Shown here: positions 35,738-46,915 of the stretch, in pieces
How positions within the stretch are numbered: the stretch's first letter is position 1
How the letters are laid out: the number at the start of each line of letters is the position of its first letter
Assembly (NCBI RefSeq): GCF_014170375.1
Contig: NZ_LZZW01000023.1
Span: 1 to 64,000, forward strand
Direction of reading: 5' to 3'
Length of the DNA stretch: 64,000 nucleotides
DNA from: Variovorax sp. UMC13
GTDB taxonomy: Bacteria; Pseudomonadota; Gammaproteobacteria; Burkholderiales; Burkholderiaceae_C
Program-made: the position numbers and the translations under genes
Notes under the pieces: generated by a model
The model's database searches: none
Told to the model about the DNA's origin: nothing
What the model saw: the letters and a program-made list of their open reading frames with translations, nothing else

Positions 35738-36736
35738 GTGAGCGAGCTGCACAAATTCCTGTTCGACGGCATGCCGGTGCGCGGCATGATCGTGCGCCTG
35801 ACCGACGCCTGGCAGGAAATCCTGGCGCGCCGCGCCGCCAACACCACCACCGGGGCCTACCCGGCGCCGGTGGCCGAGCTGCTGGGCGAGATGACCGCGG
35901 CCGCCACGCTGATGCAGTCCAACATCAAGTTCAACGGCTCGCTGATCCTGCAGATCTTCGGCGACGGGCCGGTCAAGGTCGCGGTGGCCGAGGTCCAGGC
36001 CGACCTGGGCCTGCGCTCGACCGCCACCATGGTCGGCGAGCTGCCGGCCGATGCGCGCTTCCCCGACATGGTCAACGTTCAGAACAAGGGCCGCTGCGCG
36101 ATCACGCTCGAGCCCAAGGGCCGCGTGCCCGGCCAGCAGCCCTACCAGGGCGTGGTGCCGCTGTTCGGCGACGACGGCCAGAAGCTGGGCAAGCTCAGCG
36201 ACGTGCTGCAGCACTACATGCTGCAGAGCGAACAGCTCGACACCACGCTGGTGCTGGCGGCCGACGACAAGGTCGCGGCCGGCCTGCTGATCCAGCGCCT
36301 GCCGGTCAAGGGCGAGGGCAACCTCGAGGGCACGGCGGGCAGCGACCTGAACCTGGCCAACGAGGACGAGATCGGCCGCAACGAGGACTACAACCGGATC
36401 TCGATCCTGGCCTCGACCCTGACGCGCGAGGAACTGCTGACGCTCGACGTCGAGACCATCCTGCGGCGTCTGTTCTGGGAAGAGAAGGTGCTGCGCTTCC
36501 AGCCGCAGGTCGGCGCGCTGGGCCCGCACTTCGCCTGCAACTGCAGCCGCGAACGCGTGGCGCAGATGATCCGCGGCCTGGGCGTGGAAGAAGCCGAGGA
36601 GATCCTCGCCGAGCGCGGCGACATCGAGGTCGGCTGCGATTTCTGCGGCAAGCAGTACCGCTTCGACGCGGTCGACGCGGCCCAGATCTTCCGGCCGCCG
36701 GGCAACCAGCTGCCGGCCAGTCCCACGGTCCAGTGA
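35738..36736 (+). CDS. hslO: Hsp33 redox-regulated chaperone
   Basis: 332 residues from the GTG at 35738, which has a purine-rich aagagaaag 9 bases upstream; a GTG 36 bases earlier is possible but the family begins at SELHKFLFDG. The C-terminal zinc centre CNC ... CDFC (in FACNCSRE and GCDFCGKQY) is intact, and the linker that unfolds on oxidation precedes it. Oxidative stress releases zinc and activates holdase function. It stands alone, 127 bases after the carbonic-anhydrase gene. Confidence 0.95.
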   Translation: MSELHKFLFDGMPVRGMIVRLTDAWQEILARRAANTTTGAYPAPVAELLGEMTAAATLMQSNIKFNGSLILQIFGDGPVKVAVAEVQADLGLRSTATMVGELPADARFPDMVNVQNKGRCAITLEPKGRVPGQQPYQGVVPLFGDDGQKLGKLSDVLQHYMLQSEQLDTTLVLAADDKVAAGLLIQRLPVKGEGNLEGTAGSDLNLANEDEIGRNEDYNRISILASTLTREELLTLDVETILRRLFWEEKVLRFQPQVGALGPHFACNCSRERVAQMIRGLGVEEAEEILAERGDIEVGCDFCGKQYRFDAVDAAQIFRPPGNQLPASPTVQ

Positions 36737-36743
36737 GGCCGCG

Positions 36744-37703
36744 TCAGCGCGCCGTCGCGAAGCCGCTGAAGCGGATGTCGGGCGCGCTGGTGTTGTGCCT
36801 GGAGGGCGGGCTGCGCGCAAAGCGCAGGTCCATGGCCCGCAGCGTGCCGAGTTCCGGCAGCGCCGTCACGGTCGGCGCGGTGTCGGGCGTGGCGCGCCAC
36901 TGCAGCTCGCTGACGTCGGCGTTGTCGGGCTGCACGTACATCGAACGCAGCACGGCGAAGGGCCGGCCGTCCGCTGCGGCGGGCCGCAGCGCGACGTCGA
37001 GCGCGGTGCGCCGGCGGCTGATCTCGGCCACTGTCACCCGTGCCTTGCCGCCATCGGCAAAGCGCAGCCGCAGCACAAGCGGCTGCGTCGCGACCGTGAT
37101 CGAGGCGATGTCCACTACGGGCCTGCGCGCCTGGGTGACCGGTCCCAGCAGGAAGGTTGAGCCGTAGACGCCGTCGCCGAAGCGCGCTTCAGGCAGGGGC
37201 TTGAGGCGCCATGAGCCGTCCGACGGGTACATCACCAGGGCCTCCTTCGGCTCGGCGCCGTCGCCCGTCTTGGCGAAGACCTGCAGCAGATGAATGCCGC
37301 GCACGGTGCGGCCGTCGACCGTCACGGGCACGCGCTGCGGCCGCCAGAAGCGGGCCAGGGTGAGCCCGACGATGCGCCAGCGCGGGCCGTCGTGCAGCAC
37401 CAGGCGGCCTGGCTCGAAATCGAAGGCCGGGTCGGTGGGGTGCGTGCCGCCGTCGAAGTTGCAGCCGGAGAAGTCGGGGGCGGTGGTGTCGCGCTCGATG
37501 CGATCGAGGTAGGCCGGCTGCAGTGCTTCGACCCGAAAGCCGGCGATGCGCGGCCCGCTCAGGGCCACGGACACGTTGTCTTCTTCGGCGCAGGCCGTGG
37601 CCGTGCTCTGGTTGACCACCGTCGCCAGCGCGGGGGCGGCGATGGCCGGCCCGCTCGCCGCCAGGCAGACAAAGGGAACCCAGTGAAGCCACTGCATCGG
37701 CAT
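36744..37703 (-). CDS. Secreted protein of unknown function
   Basis: 319 residues with a signal peptide (WLHWVPFVCLAASGPAIAAPA). The mature part is rich in beta-strand-like segments and has Cys only near its start (TACAEED, SGCNFDGG), suggesting one disulfide. I recognise no family motif. Predicted periplasmic or secreted. It is convergent with hslO (7-base gap) and lies 27 bases downstream of the NadR-like kinase gene, so it may share that transcript. Confidence 0.6.
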   Translation of the reverse strand: MPMQWLHWVPFVCLAASGPAIAAPALATVVNQSTATACAEEDNVSVALSGPRIAGFRVEALQPAYLDRIERDTTAPDFSGCNFDGGTHPTDPAFDFEPGRLVLHDGPRWRIVGLTLARFWRPQRVPVTVDGRTVRGIHLLQVFAKTGDGAEPKEALVMYPSDGSWRLKPLPEARFGDGVYGSTFLLGPVTQARRPVVDIASITVATQPLVLRLRFADGGKARVTVAEISRRRTALDVALRPAAADGRPFAVLRSMYVQPDNADVSELQWRATPDTAPTVTALPELGTLRAMDLRFARSPPSRHNTSAPDIRFSGFATAR

Positions 37704-37730
37704 CTCCCAACGAGGGCGGCGTGGCCGCCT

Positions 37731-38402
37731 TCAGGAGCGTCGTGCCACCAGTTCGGTGAAGAGGCGATGTTCGCACACCGGGTCGGAGCATTTCTCGCAC
37801 GACCACTGCCAGCCTTCCCTGGCGCGGCCGGCCGGGCGACGCGCGGCGGGCGCCTCGGACTGCGCGGCCAGGTTCAGCGCATTCCAGGCATTGCTCAAGC
37901 GCTCGCCGCCGCTGCCGTGCACCACCGCGTACGAGATGCCGCCCCGGCCCAGCGCGGCCCGCACCAGCGCATCGACCGGTTCGCGCACATGCGGCCCGTC
38001 GCGCTGCAGGCCGTCGGCCACCCAGGGCAGGTCGAGCGCGGTGAGCAGCGTCACGGCGTAGCCGGCCTGCGCGGCCAGCGCGTCGGCATGGAGCGAACGG
38101 TCGTCGAACAGCAGCTCGCTGTAGACCGCGGTCATGAGCGCCGTGGTGTCGGCCACTGCCACGCCCTGCCGCGCGGCCAGCGCGATGCGCCGGCTCTGCT
38201 CAGCGGCGATGGCGGCCTGCTCGTCGGGCCGCGGCGTGCGGCCCTCGCGCTCGCACCATTCGCGCAGGTACTCGGGCACCAGGGTGGCGACGATGCCGCG
38301 CTGCGTCAGCCGCTCGGTCAGCGCGCCCGCGAGCGCGGTCTTGCCCGTGCTCTCGGCGCCGAGCACCGCGATCACGCAGCCCGCGGACAGCGAAGGCGTC
38401 AT
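37731..38402 (-). CDS. NadR-like AAA ATPase, probable nicotinamide riboside kinase
   Basis: 223 residues. P-loop GAESTGKTAL at 15-24 and later DTTALMTAVYSELLFD and a LTALDLPWVADGLQRDGP segment match the ribosylnicotinamide-kinase part of NadR. There is no N-terminal NMN adenylyltransferase or HTH domain. It overlaps pnuC by ATGA, so NR import and phosphorylation are coupled for NAD salvage. The C-terminal tail has Cys/His spaced as in CEKCSDPVCEH, which may bind metal; I know no precedent for this in NadR. Confidence 0.85.
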   Translation of the reverse strand: MTPSLSAGCVIAVLGAESTGKTALAGALTERLTQRGIVATLVPEYLREWCEREGRTPRPDEQAAIAAEQSRRIALAARQGVAVADTTALMTAVYSELLFDDRSLHADALAAQAGYAVTLLTALDLPWVADGLQRDGPHVREPVDALVRAALGRGGISYAVVHGSGGERLSNAWNALNLAAQSEAPAARRPAGRAREGWQWSCEKCSDPVCEHRLFTELVARRS

Positions 38403-39016
38403 GCGGCCACCCTCGGCAGGCGCCGCTGCCAGGCGAGGTAGCCCGCCACGCTGAGGGCCGCGAACACCGCATAGAGGCCCACGGTGAGCCACAGCCCCTT
38501 GTGGATGAACAAGCCGATGCTCACCGCATTGACCGCGAGCCAGACCAGCCAGTTCTCGATGTACTTGCGCCCCAGCAGGAACTGGCCGACCAGGCTCAGC
38601 CCGGTGGCGAAGCCGTCCCACCAGGGCACGTCGGTGTCGGTGAAGCGGCGCAGGAAGAGCGCGACCGCGGGCCAGGCCACGGCGCAGGCGACCAGCACCA
38701 GCGCGATGCCGCGCGGCGACAGCCGCGTCACCCGCAGCGCGCTGCCGTCGGCGCGATGCCCGCGCAGCCACTGGAACCAGCCCCAGAACGCGACGCTGGC
38801 GAAGAAGATCTGCAGCGAGGCGTCGCCATAGATGCGGGCCTGCGCGAACACGCCGAAATACAGCAGCGAACTCACGATCGCCAGCGGCCAGCCCCAATGG
38901 ATCTCGCGCATGTTGCAGCCCACCATGACCAGCGCCAGCGACGCCGCGAGCACCTCGAGCCAACTGGTCGGAGCGCCCCAGAGCACGAAGGCGGGCGCGG
39001 AAAAGAACTCAGGCAT
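38399..39016 (-). CDS. pnuC: PnuC nicotinamide riboside transporter
   Basis: About 205 residues from the Met in MPEFFSAP; the frame opens 5 residues earlier. Seven hydrophobic segments, and the conserved WGWPLAIVSSLLYFGVFAQARIYGDA and NWLVWLAVNAVSIGLFIHKGLWLTVGLY, are diagnostic for PnuC. Uptake is by facilitated diffusion and trapping by phosphorylation, which the overlapping kinase gene supplies. I saw no riboswitch signature upstream. Confidence 0.9.
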   Translation of the reverse strand: MPEFFSAPAFVLWGAPTSWLEVLAASLALVMVGCNMREIHWGWPLAIVSSLLYFGVFAQARIYGDASLQIFFASVAFWGWFQWLRGHRADGSALRVTRLSPRGIALVLVACAVAWPAVALFLRRFTDTDVPWWDGFATGLSLVGQFLLGRKYIENWLVWLAVNAVSIGLFIHKGLWLTVGLYAVFAALSVAGYLAWQRRLPRVAA

Positions 39017-39089
39017 CACCGCATTCTGCAAGGAGTAAGAGGGGGCCCGTCGCCATCAGCGGCAAGCGAAGCGAAGCCCCTTCGTGAAA

Positions 39090-39179
39090 CACCGCGGAAC
39101 CGGCTCTGCCGGGCCGCCGGTGTTGCCCCCTTGAAAAGGGGGAGGGAGAAGCGACACGAAGTGCGCGGAGCCTGGGGGT
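39090..39179 (-). repeat. Interspersed intergenic repeat, copy B (inverted)
   Basis: Reads, on the minus strand, directly from the TAA of ftsB: cccccaggctccgcg, cacttcgtgtcgc, a C-run/G-run hairpin (cccccttttcaaggggg), then gcccggcagagccgg and ccgcggt. It shares order and most bases with copy A, including similar sequence past the ccgcggt end. Confidence 0.8.
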
Positions 39180-39454
39180 TACTTCGTTATTTGTACGAAA
39201 ACCTCGTCCGGCTTGACCATGCCCAGCTCCTGCCGTGCACGCTCTTCCACCATCTCGAGGCCTTCCTTGAGGTCGTTGACCTCCGAGCCCAGCCGCTCGT
39301 TGGCCAGCGCCGCGCGGGCGTTGGCCTCCTTCTGGGCCACCAGCCTGGATTCGAGCCGCGCCACCTCGGGCACGCTCCCGCGCCCGGTCCACAGCTGCCA
39401 CTGAAGGATCAGCAGCAGCAGGGCCAGGACGAGGGGAACGATGCGCGAGCGCAT
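39179..39454 (-). CDS. ftsB: Cell division protein FtsB
   Basis: 91 residues: one membrane helix (IVPLVLALLLLILQWQLW) then a coiled coil of about 35 residues (VARLESRLVAQKEANARAALANERLGSEV) and the conserved GLEMVEERARQELGMVKPDEVFVQ. It forms the FtsQBL complex in the divisome. Position 18 bases after eno fits the conserved pyrG-kdsA-eno-ftsB order. Confidence 0.92.
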   Translation of the reverse strand: MRSRIVPLVLALLLLILQWQLWTGRGSVPEVARLESRLVAQKEANARAALANERLGSEVNDLKEGLEMVEERARQELGMVKPDEVFVQITK

Positions 39455-39472
39455 GCGGCGCCGAAGCGGCTC

Positions 39473-40756
<1,284 letters not shown>

Positions 40757-40846
40757 TTTTTCTCCGATTTAAATAGATTCATCTCGCGCCCACCCCGTGA
40801 GGGGAGGGCTGAAAAGGGCGGGTGCACGGCACCGCAAGGAGGCGCC

Positions 40847-41137
40847 TCAAGCCACGCCTTCGACCACGATCATCCGCATGATCGCGGCGCCCTGGCGCGA
40901 CGCGCGCGCCTTGCCGTATTCGGGGGAGCTGTCGAACTTCTTGGCGGCTTCCACGCTGGGGAACTTGAGCACCACCAGGCGCTCGGGCGTCCAGTCGCCT
41001 TCGAGCACTTCGACCTTGCCGCCGCGCACGCAGACCTCGGCCCCATGCACCTGCATGGCGGCCGTCGACCACTTCTTGTACTCCTCGTACTGGGTCGGAT
41101 TCGTCACTTCGACGTGGGCAATGATGTAGGCAGTCAT
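40847..41137 (-). CDS. DUF1330 family protein
   Basis: 96 residues. Starts MTAYIIAHVEVTNPTQYEEYKKWS and continues with VRGGKVEVLEGDWTPERLVVLKFPSVEAAKKFDSSPEYG, a ferredoxin-like dimeric barrel typical of DUF1330. Reaction unknown. It sits between kdsA and eno, a position often seen in Burkholderiales, which suggests a steady association with this operon. Confidence 0.85.
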   Translation of the reverse strand: MTAYIIAHVEVTNPTQYEEYKKWSTAAMQVHGAEVCVRGGKVEVLEGDWTPERLVVLKFPSVEAAKKFDSSPEYGKARASRQGAAIMRMIVVEGVA

Positions 41138-41219
41138 CGTGCCCCCACGCGCGTCACTGTCGTGTACTCGCTGCCCCCAGATGGGGCCTTCGCTTGCTTG
41201 AAGCGGTTCGGCGCTGCGC
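41138..41219 (-). repeat. Candidate interspersed element after kdsA
   Basis: On the minus strand the bases directly after the kdsA TGA read gcgcagcgccgaaccgcttc, a ggccccatctgggggc hairpin, then ctcgtgta-like sequence to the DUF1330 start. I recall near-identical stretches between Variovorax genes, but only one copy is in the window. It may act as a translation spacer or attenuator. Confidence 0.35.
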
Positions 41220-42077
41220 TCATGACTGGAAGATGTCCTCGAGGAATGCGTTCTGCTTGGTGACCCGGTCGAGCGCGACCAGCGTCTCGAGCAAGGCCTT
41301 CATGTGCTTGAGCGGCACGGCGTTGGGGCCGTCGCTCAGCGCCTTCGATGGGTCGGGGTGCGTTTCCATGAACAGGCCCGCGACGCCCACCGCCACCGCC
41401 GCGCGCGACAGCACCGGCACCATCTCGCGCTGGCCGCCCGAGGTCGTGCCCTGGCCGCCGGGCAGCTGCACCGAGTGGGTCGCGTCGAACACCACCGGTG
41501 CCCGGGTCTCGCGCATGATCGCCAGCGAGCGCATGTCCGACACCAGGTTGTTGTAGCCGAAGCTCGCGCCGCGTTCGCAGGCCATGAAGCTGTCCTCGTC
41601 GAGGCCGGCCTCGCGCGCCGCCGCGCGCGCCTTGTCGATCACGTTCTTCATGTCGTGCGGCGCGAGGAACTGGCCCTTCTTGATGTTGACCGGCTTGCCC
41701 GACTGCGCCGCGGCGTGGATGAAGTCGGTCTGGCGGCACAGGAAGGCGGGCGTCTGCAGCACGTCGACCACCTTGGCGGCCTCGGTGATGTCCTCGTGCG
41801 TGTGCACGTCGGTGAGCACCGGCAGGTTCAGCTCGCGCTTGACCTTGGCCAGGATCTCCAGGCCCTTGTCGCGGCCCGGGCCGCGGAAGCTGGTGCCCGA
41901 GGAGCGGTTGGCCTTGTCGAAGCTGCTCTTGAAGATGAAGGGGATGCCGAGTGCCGAGGTGATTTCCTTGAGCGTGCCGGCGGTGTCCATCTGCAGTTGC
42001 TCGGACTCGACCACACAGGGTCCGGCGATCAGGAAGAAGGGCTGGTCCAGCCCGATGTCGAATCCGCAAAGCTTCAT
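41220..42077 (-). CDS. kdsA: 3-deoxy-8-phosphooctulonate synthase (KDO8P synthase)
   Basis: 285 residues. FFLIAGPCVVESE, FKSSFDKANRSSGTSFRGPG, LTDVHTHEDI, LCRQTDFIHAAAQSG and FMETHPDPSKALSDGPN are signatures. It condenses PEP with arabinose-5-phosphate for lipid A/KDO synthesis. The N-terminal Cys-type metal site is typical of some metal-dependent forms, but I cannot classify it here. It starts 17 bases after pyrG. Confidence 0.97.
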   Translation of the reverse strand: MKLCGFDIGLDQPFFLIAGPCVVESEQLQMDTAGTLKEITSALGIPFIFKSSFDKANRSSGTSFRGPGRDKGLEILAKVKRELNLPVLTDVHTHEDITEAAKVVDVLQTPAFLCRQTDFIHAAAQSGKPVNIKKGQFLAPHDMKNVIDKARAAAREAGLDEDSFMACERGASFGYNNLVSDMRSLAIMRETRAPVVFDATHSVQLPGGQGTTSGGQREMVPVLSRAAVAVGVAGLFMETHPDPSKALSDGPNAVPLKHMKALLETLVALDRVTKQNAFLEDIFQS

Positions 42078-42094
42078 GGTGGGTCTTTCCTTCT

Positions 42095-43765
<1,671 letters not shown>

Positions 43766-43901
43766 GCCATTTCCAGACTTTTCAGGTCCGGTCAGTGGGA
43801 AATGAGGATTATAGGTGGCTGCGGGGCGGCATTTCGCGCCGCGCACCGAGTCTCCCTACGCATCTGCCTGCCACATGGCATCTCATTACACTTCGGGCGA
43901 T

Positions 43902-45128
43902 ATGCAAGACCTCCTTGGCAAACACATCGTTCTCGGGCTCACGGGCGGCATCGCCTGCTACAAATCCGCCGAGCTGTGCCGGCTGTTCGTGAAGGCCGGC
44001 GCCACCGTGCAGGTGGTCATGACCGAGGCGGCGACCCAGTTCATGACACCGGTCACGATGCAGGCGCTGTCGGGCCGACCGGTCTATGTCTCGCAATGGG
44101 ATGCGCGCGAAGACAACAACATGCCGCACATCAACCTGAGCCGCGAGGCCGACGCGATCGTGCTGGCGCCGTGCAGCGCGGACTTCATCGCCCGGCTGGC
44201 CGAGGGCCGCAGCGACGAGCTGCTGAGCCTGATGTGCCTGGCGCGCCCGATGGACCGGATCCCGCTGCTGATCGCCCCGGCCATGAACCGCGAGATGTGG
44301 GCGCACCCCGCGACCCAGCGCAACCTGCAGCAGGTGGCGGCCGACGGGGCGACCATGCTGGGCGTGGGCAGCGGCTGGCAGGCCTGCGGCGAGACCGGTG
44401 ACGGCCGCATGCTGGAGCCGGCCCAGCTGCTCGAGGACATCACGGCCTTCTTCCATGCCAAGGTGCTGGCCGGCCAGCATGTGCTGGTCACGGCCGGCCC
44501 GACCTTCGAGGCGCTGGACCCGATCCGCGGCATCACCAACCATTCGTCCGGCAAGATGGGCTTCGCCATCGCGCGCGCGGCCCGCGAAGCCGGCGCCGAG
44601 GTCACGCTGATCGCCGGCCCGGTGCACCTGCCCACGCCACGCGGCGTGCGCCGGATCGACGTGCTGTCGGCACTGGACATGCTGGCCGCCACCGAGCGCG
44701 AGGCGGCGCGGGCCTCGGTCTTCGTCGCCACGGCGGCGGTGGCCGACTGGCGGCCGGCCTCGCACAGCGAGCAGAAGATCAAGAAGGACGGCAGCGGCCT
44801 GCCGCCGGTGCTGAACTTCGTCGAGAACCCCGACATCCTCGCGACCGTGGCGCGCAGCCCGCGCGCGGCCAGCGGCGCGCTGTTCTGCGTGGGCTTCGCC
44901 GCCGAGAGCGAGAACCTGGCCGCGCATGCCAAGGCCAAGCGCGAGCGCAAGGGCATCCCGCTGCTGGTGGGCAACATCGGCCCGCTGACCTTCGGCCAGG
45001 ACGACAACAGCCTGCTGCTGGTCGATGCCGAGGGCGTGCGCGAACTGCCGCGCGCGCCCAAACTGCAACTGGCGCGCGAGCTGGTGCTCGAGATCGCGGC
45101 CCGACTTCCCAAACGGAGCGCCCCATGA
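43902..45128 (+). CDS. coaBC: Bifunctional CoA biosynthesis protein CoaBC
   Basis: 408 residues from the ATG at 43902. The CoaC flavoprotein half (1-185) has LTGGIACYKSAELCRL, PAMNREMW and the Cys of WQACGETGDGRM. The CoaB half (190-408) has TAGPTFEALDPIRGITNHSSGKMG, ATAAVADWRP and KIKKDG. Together they make 4'-phosphopantetheine from phosphopantothenate via phosphopantothenoylcysteine. It overlaps the next gene by ATGA. Confidence 0.96.
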   Translation: MQDLLGKHIVLGLTGGIACYKSAELCRLFVKAGATVQVVMTEAATQFMTPVTMQALSGRPVYVSQWDAREDNNMPHINLSREADAIVLAPCSADFIARLAEGRSDELLSLMCLARPMDRIPLLIAPAMNREMWAHPATQRNLQQVAADGATMLGVGSGWQACGETGDGRMLEPAQLLEDITAFFHAKVLAGQHVLVTAGPTFEALDPIRGITNHSSGKMGFAIARAAREAGAEVTLIAGPVHLPTPRGVRRIDVLSALDMLAATEREAARASVFVATAAVADWRPASHSEQKIKKDGSGLPPVLNFVENPDILATVARSPRAASGALFCVGFAAESENLAAHAKAKRERKGIPLLVGNIGPLTFGQDDNSLLLVDAEGVRELPRAPKLQLARELVLEIAARLPKRSAP

Positions 45129-45610
45129 ACCTCAATCCGCAATGGAACACGCCGCCGAACGGCGACTTCGCCCGCTATGTGGAGCAGCTGTCGGCCCGCG
45201 CCGCGCTGTCGCTGCGAACCGGATCGGCCAATGCGGAGCACGGGCTCGACGTCGGCATGCCGCCTTCGTCCGAACCGCACGCCGCGCTGTCGCCGGGCGC
45301 CGTCGCGCCGCGCCGCCGCGGCACGCCGCCACGGCCGGCCGCCACCCCGGGTGGCGGCGACGCCGGCTCGCCCTTCAAGCTGGTGCGCGTGCTGGGCATC
45401 GCCTGGCTGCTGGTGCTGGTCGGCATGTTCGTGTTCGACGCGCCCTTCGGTGTGATCCTGCTGGTGCTGGCCGGGGGCTTCTGGCTCGCCAAGCAGCTGC
45501 GCCATCGCCTGCTGCCGGTGGGCGTGACCAGTTGGAGCCAGTGGGCCCAGGAAGCGGCCCGCAACGCGGCCGAGAAGCAAAGACAACAACAGCAGCAGCA
45601 AGGCAAGTGA
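45125..45610 (+). CDS. Small membrane protein of unknown function between coaBC and dut
   Basis: 161 residues. A soluble N-terminus of about 80 residues (low complexity, Pro/Ala/Arg-rich at 60-78) leads to two hydrophobic segments (VRVLGIAWLLVLVGMFVFDAP; FGVILLVLAGGFWLA) and a C-terminal Q-rich tail (QRQQQQQQGK). No known family recognised. ATGA overlap with coaBC and 4 bases to dut show it is translated in this operon. Confidence 0.65.
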   Translation: MNLNPQWNTPPNGDFARYVEQLSARAALSLRTGSANAEHGLDVGMPPSSEPHAALSPGAVAPRRRGTPPRPAATPGGGDAGSPFKLVRVLGIAWLLVLVGMFVFDAPFGVILLVLAGGFWLAKQLRHRLLPVGVTSWSQWAQEAARNAAEKQRQQQQQQGK

Positions 45611-45614
45611 AGAA

Positions 45615-46061
45615 GTGAACGTCGACGTCCGAATCCTCGATCCGCGCATGGCGGACCAACTCCCGGCTTACGCCACCCCCGGCAGCGCGGGGCTCGACCT
45701 GCGCGCCTGCCTCGATGCGCCCATCACGCTGGAGCCCAACGGCTGGCAGCTGGTGGGCACCGGCATCGCGGTGCACCTGGCCGATCCCGGCTATGCGGCG
45801 CTGATCCTGCCGCGCTCCGGCCTGGGCCACAAGCACGGCATCGTGCTGGGTAACCTGGTCGGCCTGATCGACAGCGACTACCAGGGCGAGCTCAAGATCA
45901 GCGCGTGGAACCGCAGCAACACCCCTTTCGTGCTGCAACCCATGGAGCGGCTGGCGCAGCTGGTGATCGTGCCGGTGATGCAGGCCCAATTCAACGTGGT
46001 GGACAGCTTCGAAGCCAGCACGCGCGGCGAGGGCGGCTACGGTTCCACCGGCCGCGGCTGA
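45615..46061 (+). CDS. dut: dUTPase
   Basis: 148 residues from GTG. All five trimeric dUTPase motifs are seen: TPGSAGLDLRAC, ILPRSGLGHKHGIVLGNLVGLID, DSDYQGEL, ERLAQLVIVP and the C-terminal arm RGEGGYGSTGRG. It hydrolyses dUTP to dUMP and keeps uracil out of DNA. The coaBC-dut neighbourhood is widely conserved in proteobacteria. Confidence 0.96.
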   Translation: MNVDVRILDPRMADQLPAYATPGSAGLDLRACLDAPITLEPNGWQLVGTGIAVHLADPGYAALILPRSGLGHKHGIVLGNLVGLIDSDYQGELKISAWNRSNTPFVLQPMERLAQLVIVPVMQAQFNVVDSFEASTRGEGGYGSTGRG

Positions 46062-46140
46062 GGCCGGCCTGTAGGCGCGGGCCTGCGCCCGCTGCTTGGT
46101 TTCGCTCGCGTAAAGATCGGAACTCGCGGCAGGGCCGCGC

Positions 46141-46156
46141 TCTCGAAGTTTCGAGA
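46141..46156. promoter_or_regulatory. Perfect palindrome upstream of lipoprotein gene
   Basis: tctcgaa-gt-ttcgaga, 7-bp perfect arms. It lies in the 211-base gap between dut and the glycine-zipper lipoprotein gene, about 117 bases before its ATG. Possible operator; no regulator suggested. Confidence 0.3.
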
Positions 46157-46272
46157 TGATGGTTGAATGGCAACGGCGTCCGCGGTCATCCTGACGGGCC
46201 GTGGCGCGTTGCACAGAAGGCCGTCGTCGGCCCGCAGCCAAAGCTCATAACCACATGCGTGGAGCACGAAAC

Positions 46273-46773
46273 ATGAAGAAACAACTTCGCATCCTTTCCC
46301 TCACGGCCGGCGTGCTGGCCCTGGCCACGCTGACCGCCTGTGTGGCGCCGCAACCGGTCTACGAGACCAGCCGCTACCCCTACCAGCCCCATGTCCAGCC
46401 GGCCTACGCCGCGCCGCAGCCTTATGGCGAGTACGGCCGCATCGTCAACATCGAGGTGGTGCGCAGCGAATCCTCGGGTGCCGCCCCTTCGGGCGGTGGC
46501 GCGGTGGCGGGCGGCCTGATCGGCGGCGTGGTCGGCAACCAGTTCGGCCACGGCGGCGGCCGCGCGGCCGCCACGGCGCTGGGCATCGTGGGTGGCGCCT
46601 TGCTGGGCAACACCGTCGAGGCGAACGCCAATGCACCGCGCGCCTACCAGAGCTACCGCATCTCGGTCCAGACCGAGCGCGGTGGCTACCGTGCCTTCGA
46701 CGTGCCCACGCCCGGCGAGCTGCGGGTGGGGGACCGGGTGGTGATCAACAACGGTCAGATCTCGAGGTACTAG
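46273..46773 (+). CDS. Glycine-zipper outer-membrane lipoprotein (SlyB-like)
   Basis: 166 residues. Signal peptide with lipobox LATLTAC. After a Tyr/Pro-rich stretch, AGGLIGGVVGNQFGHGGGRAAATALGIVGGALLGN is a glycine-zipper 2TM domain (about 75-115), and the C-terminal YRISVQTERGGYRAFDVPTP block is typical of the SlyB/Rickettsia 17-kDa type family. Likely an envelope-integrity lipoprotein. The stop is followed at once by repeat copy C. Confidence 0.88.
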   Translation: MKKQLRILSLTAGVLALATLTACVAPQPVYETSRYPYQPHVQPAYAAPQPYGEYGRIVNIEVVRSESSGAAPSGGGAVAGGLIGGVVGNQFGHGGGRAAATALGIVGGALLGNTVEANANAPRAYQSYRISVQTERGGYRAFDVPTPGELRVGDRVVINNGQISRY

Positions 46774-46862
46774 CCCACCCCCGAAGCGGCGCACTTCGTG
46801 TCGCCGCCTCCCCCTCGAGGGGGCGATACCGGTGGCCCGGCGAAGCCGGTTCCACGGTATCC
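46773..46862 (+). repeat. Interspersed intergenic repeat, copy C
   Basis: Starts at the TAG of the lipoprotein gene: cccacccccgaagc, cacttcgtgtcgcc, a C-run/G-run hairpin (ccccctcgaggggg), gcccggcgaagccgg and ccacggt. It matches the order of copies A and B with base changes that keep the hairpin stems. Confidence 0.8.
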
Positions 46863-46871
46863 CTGGAACAC

Positions 46872-46895
46872 AAAAGCCCCGCATGCGGGGCTTTT
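46872..46895. terminator. Bidirectional terminator
   Basis: aaaagccccgcatgcggggctttt is fully palindromic, giving a GC stem flanked by A and T runs on both strands. It lies between the convergent lipoprotein and slyD genes and would serve both. Confidence 0.85.
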
Positions 46896-46915
46896 GCATT
46901 GCGGGGGGCGGGCGC

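Noticed and set aside
43766..43901. RNA element between divergent pyrG and coaBC
   Set aside because: The gap is T/A-rich with no convincing hairpin ladder; likely only two promoters.
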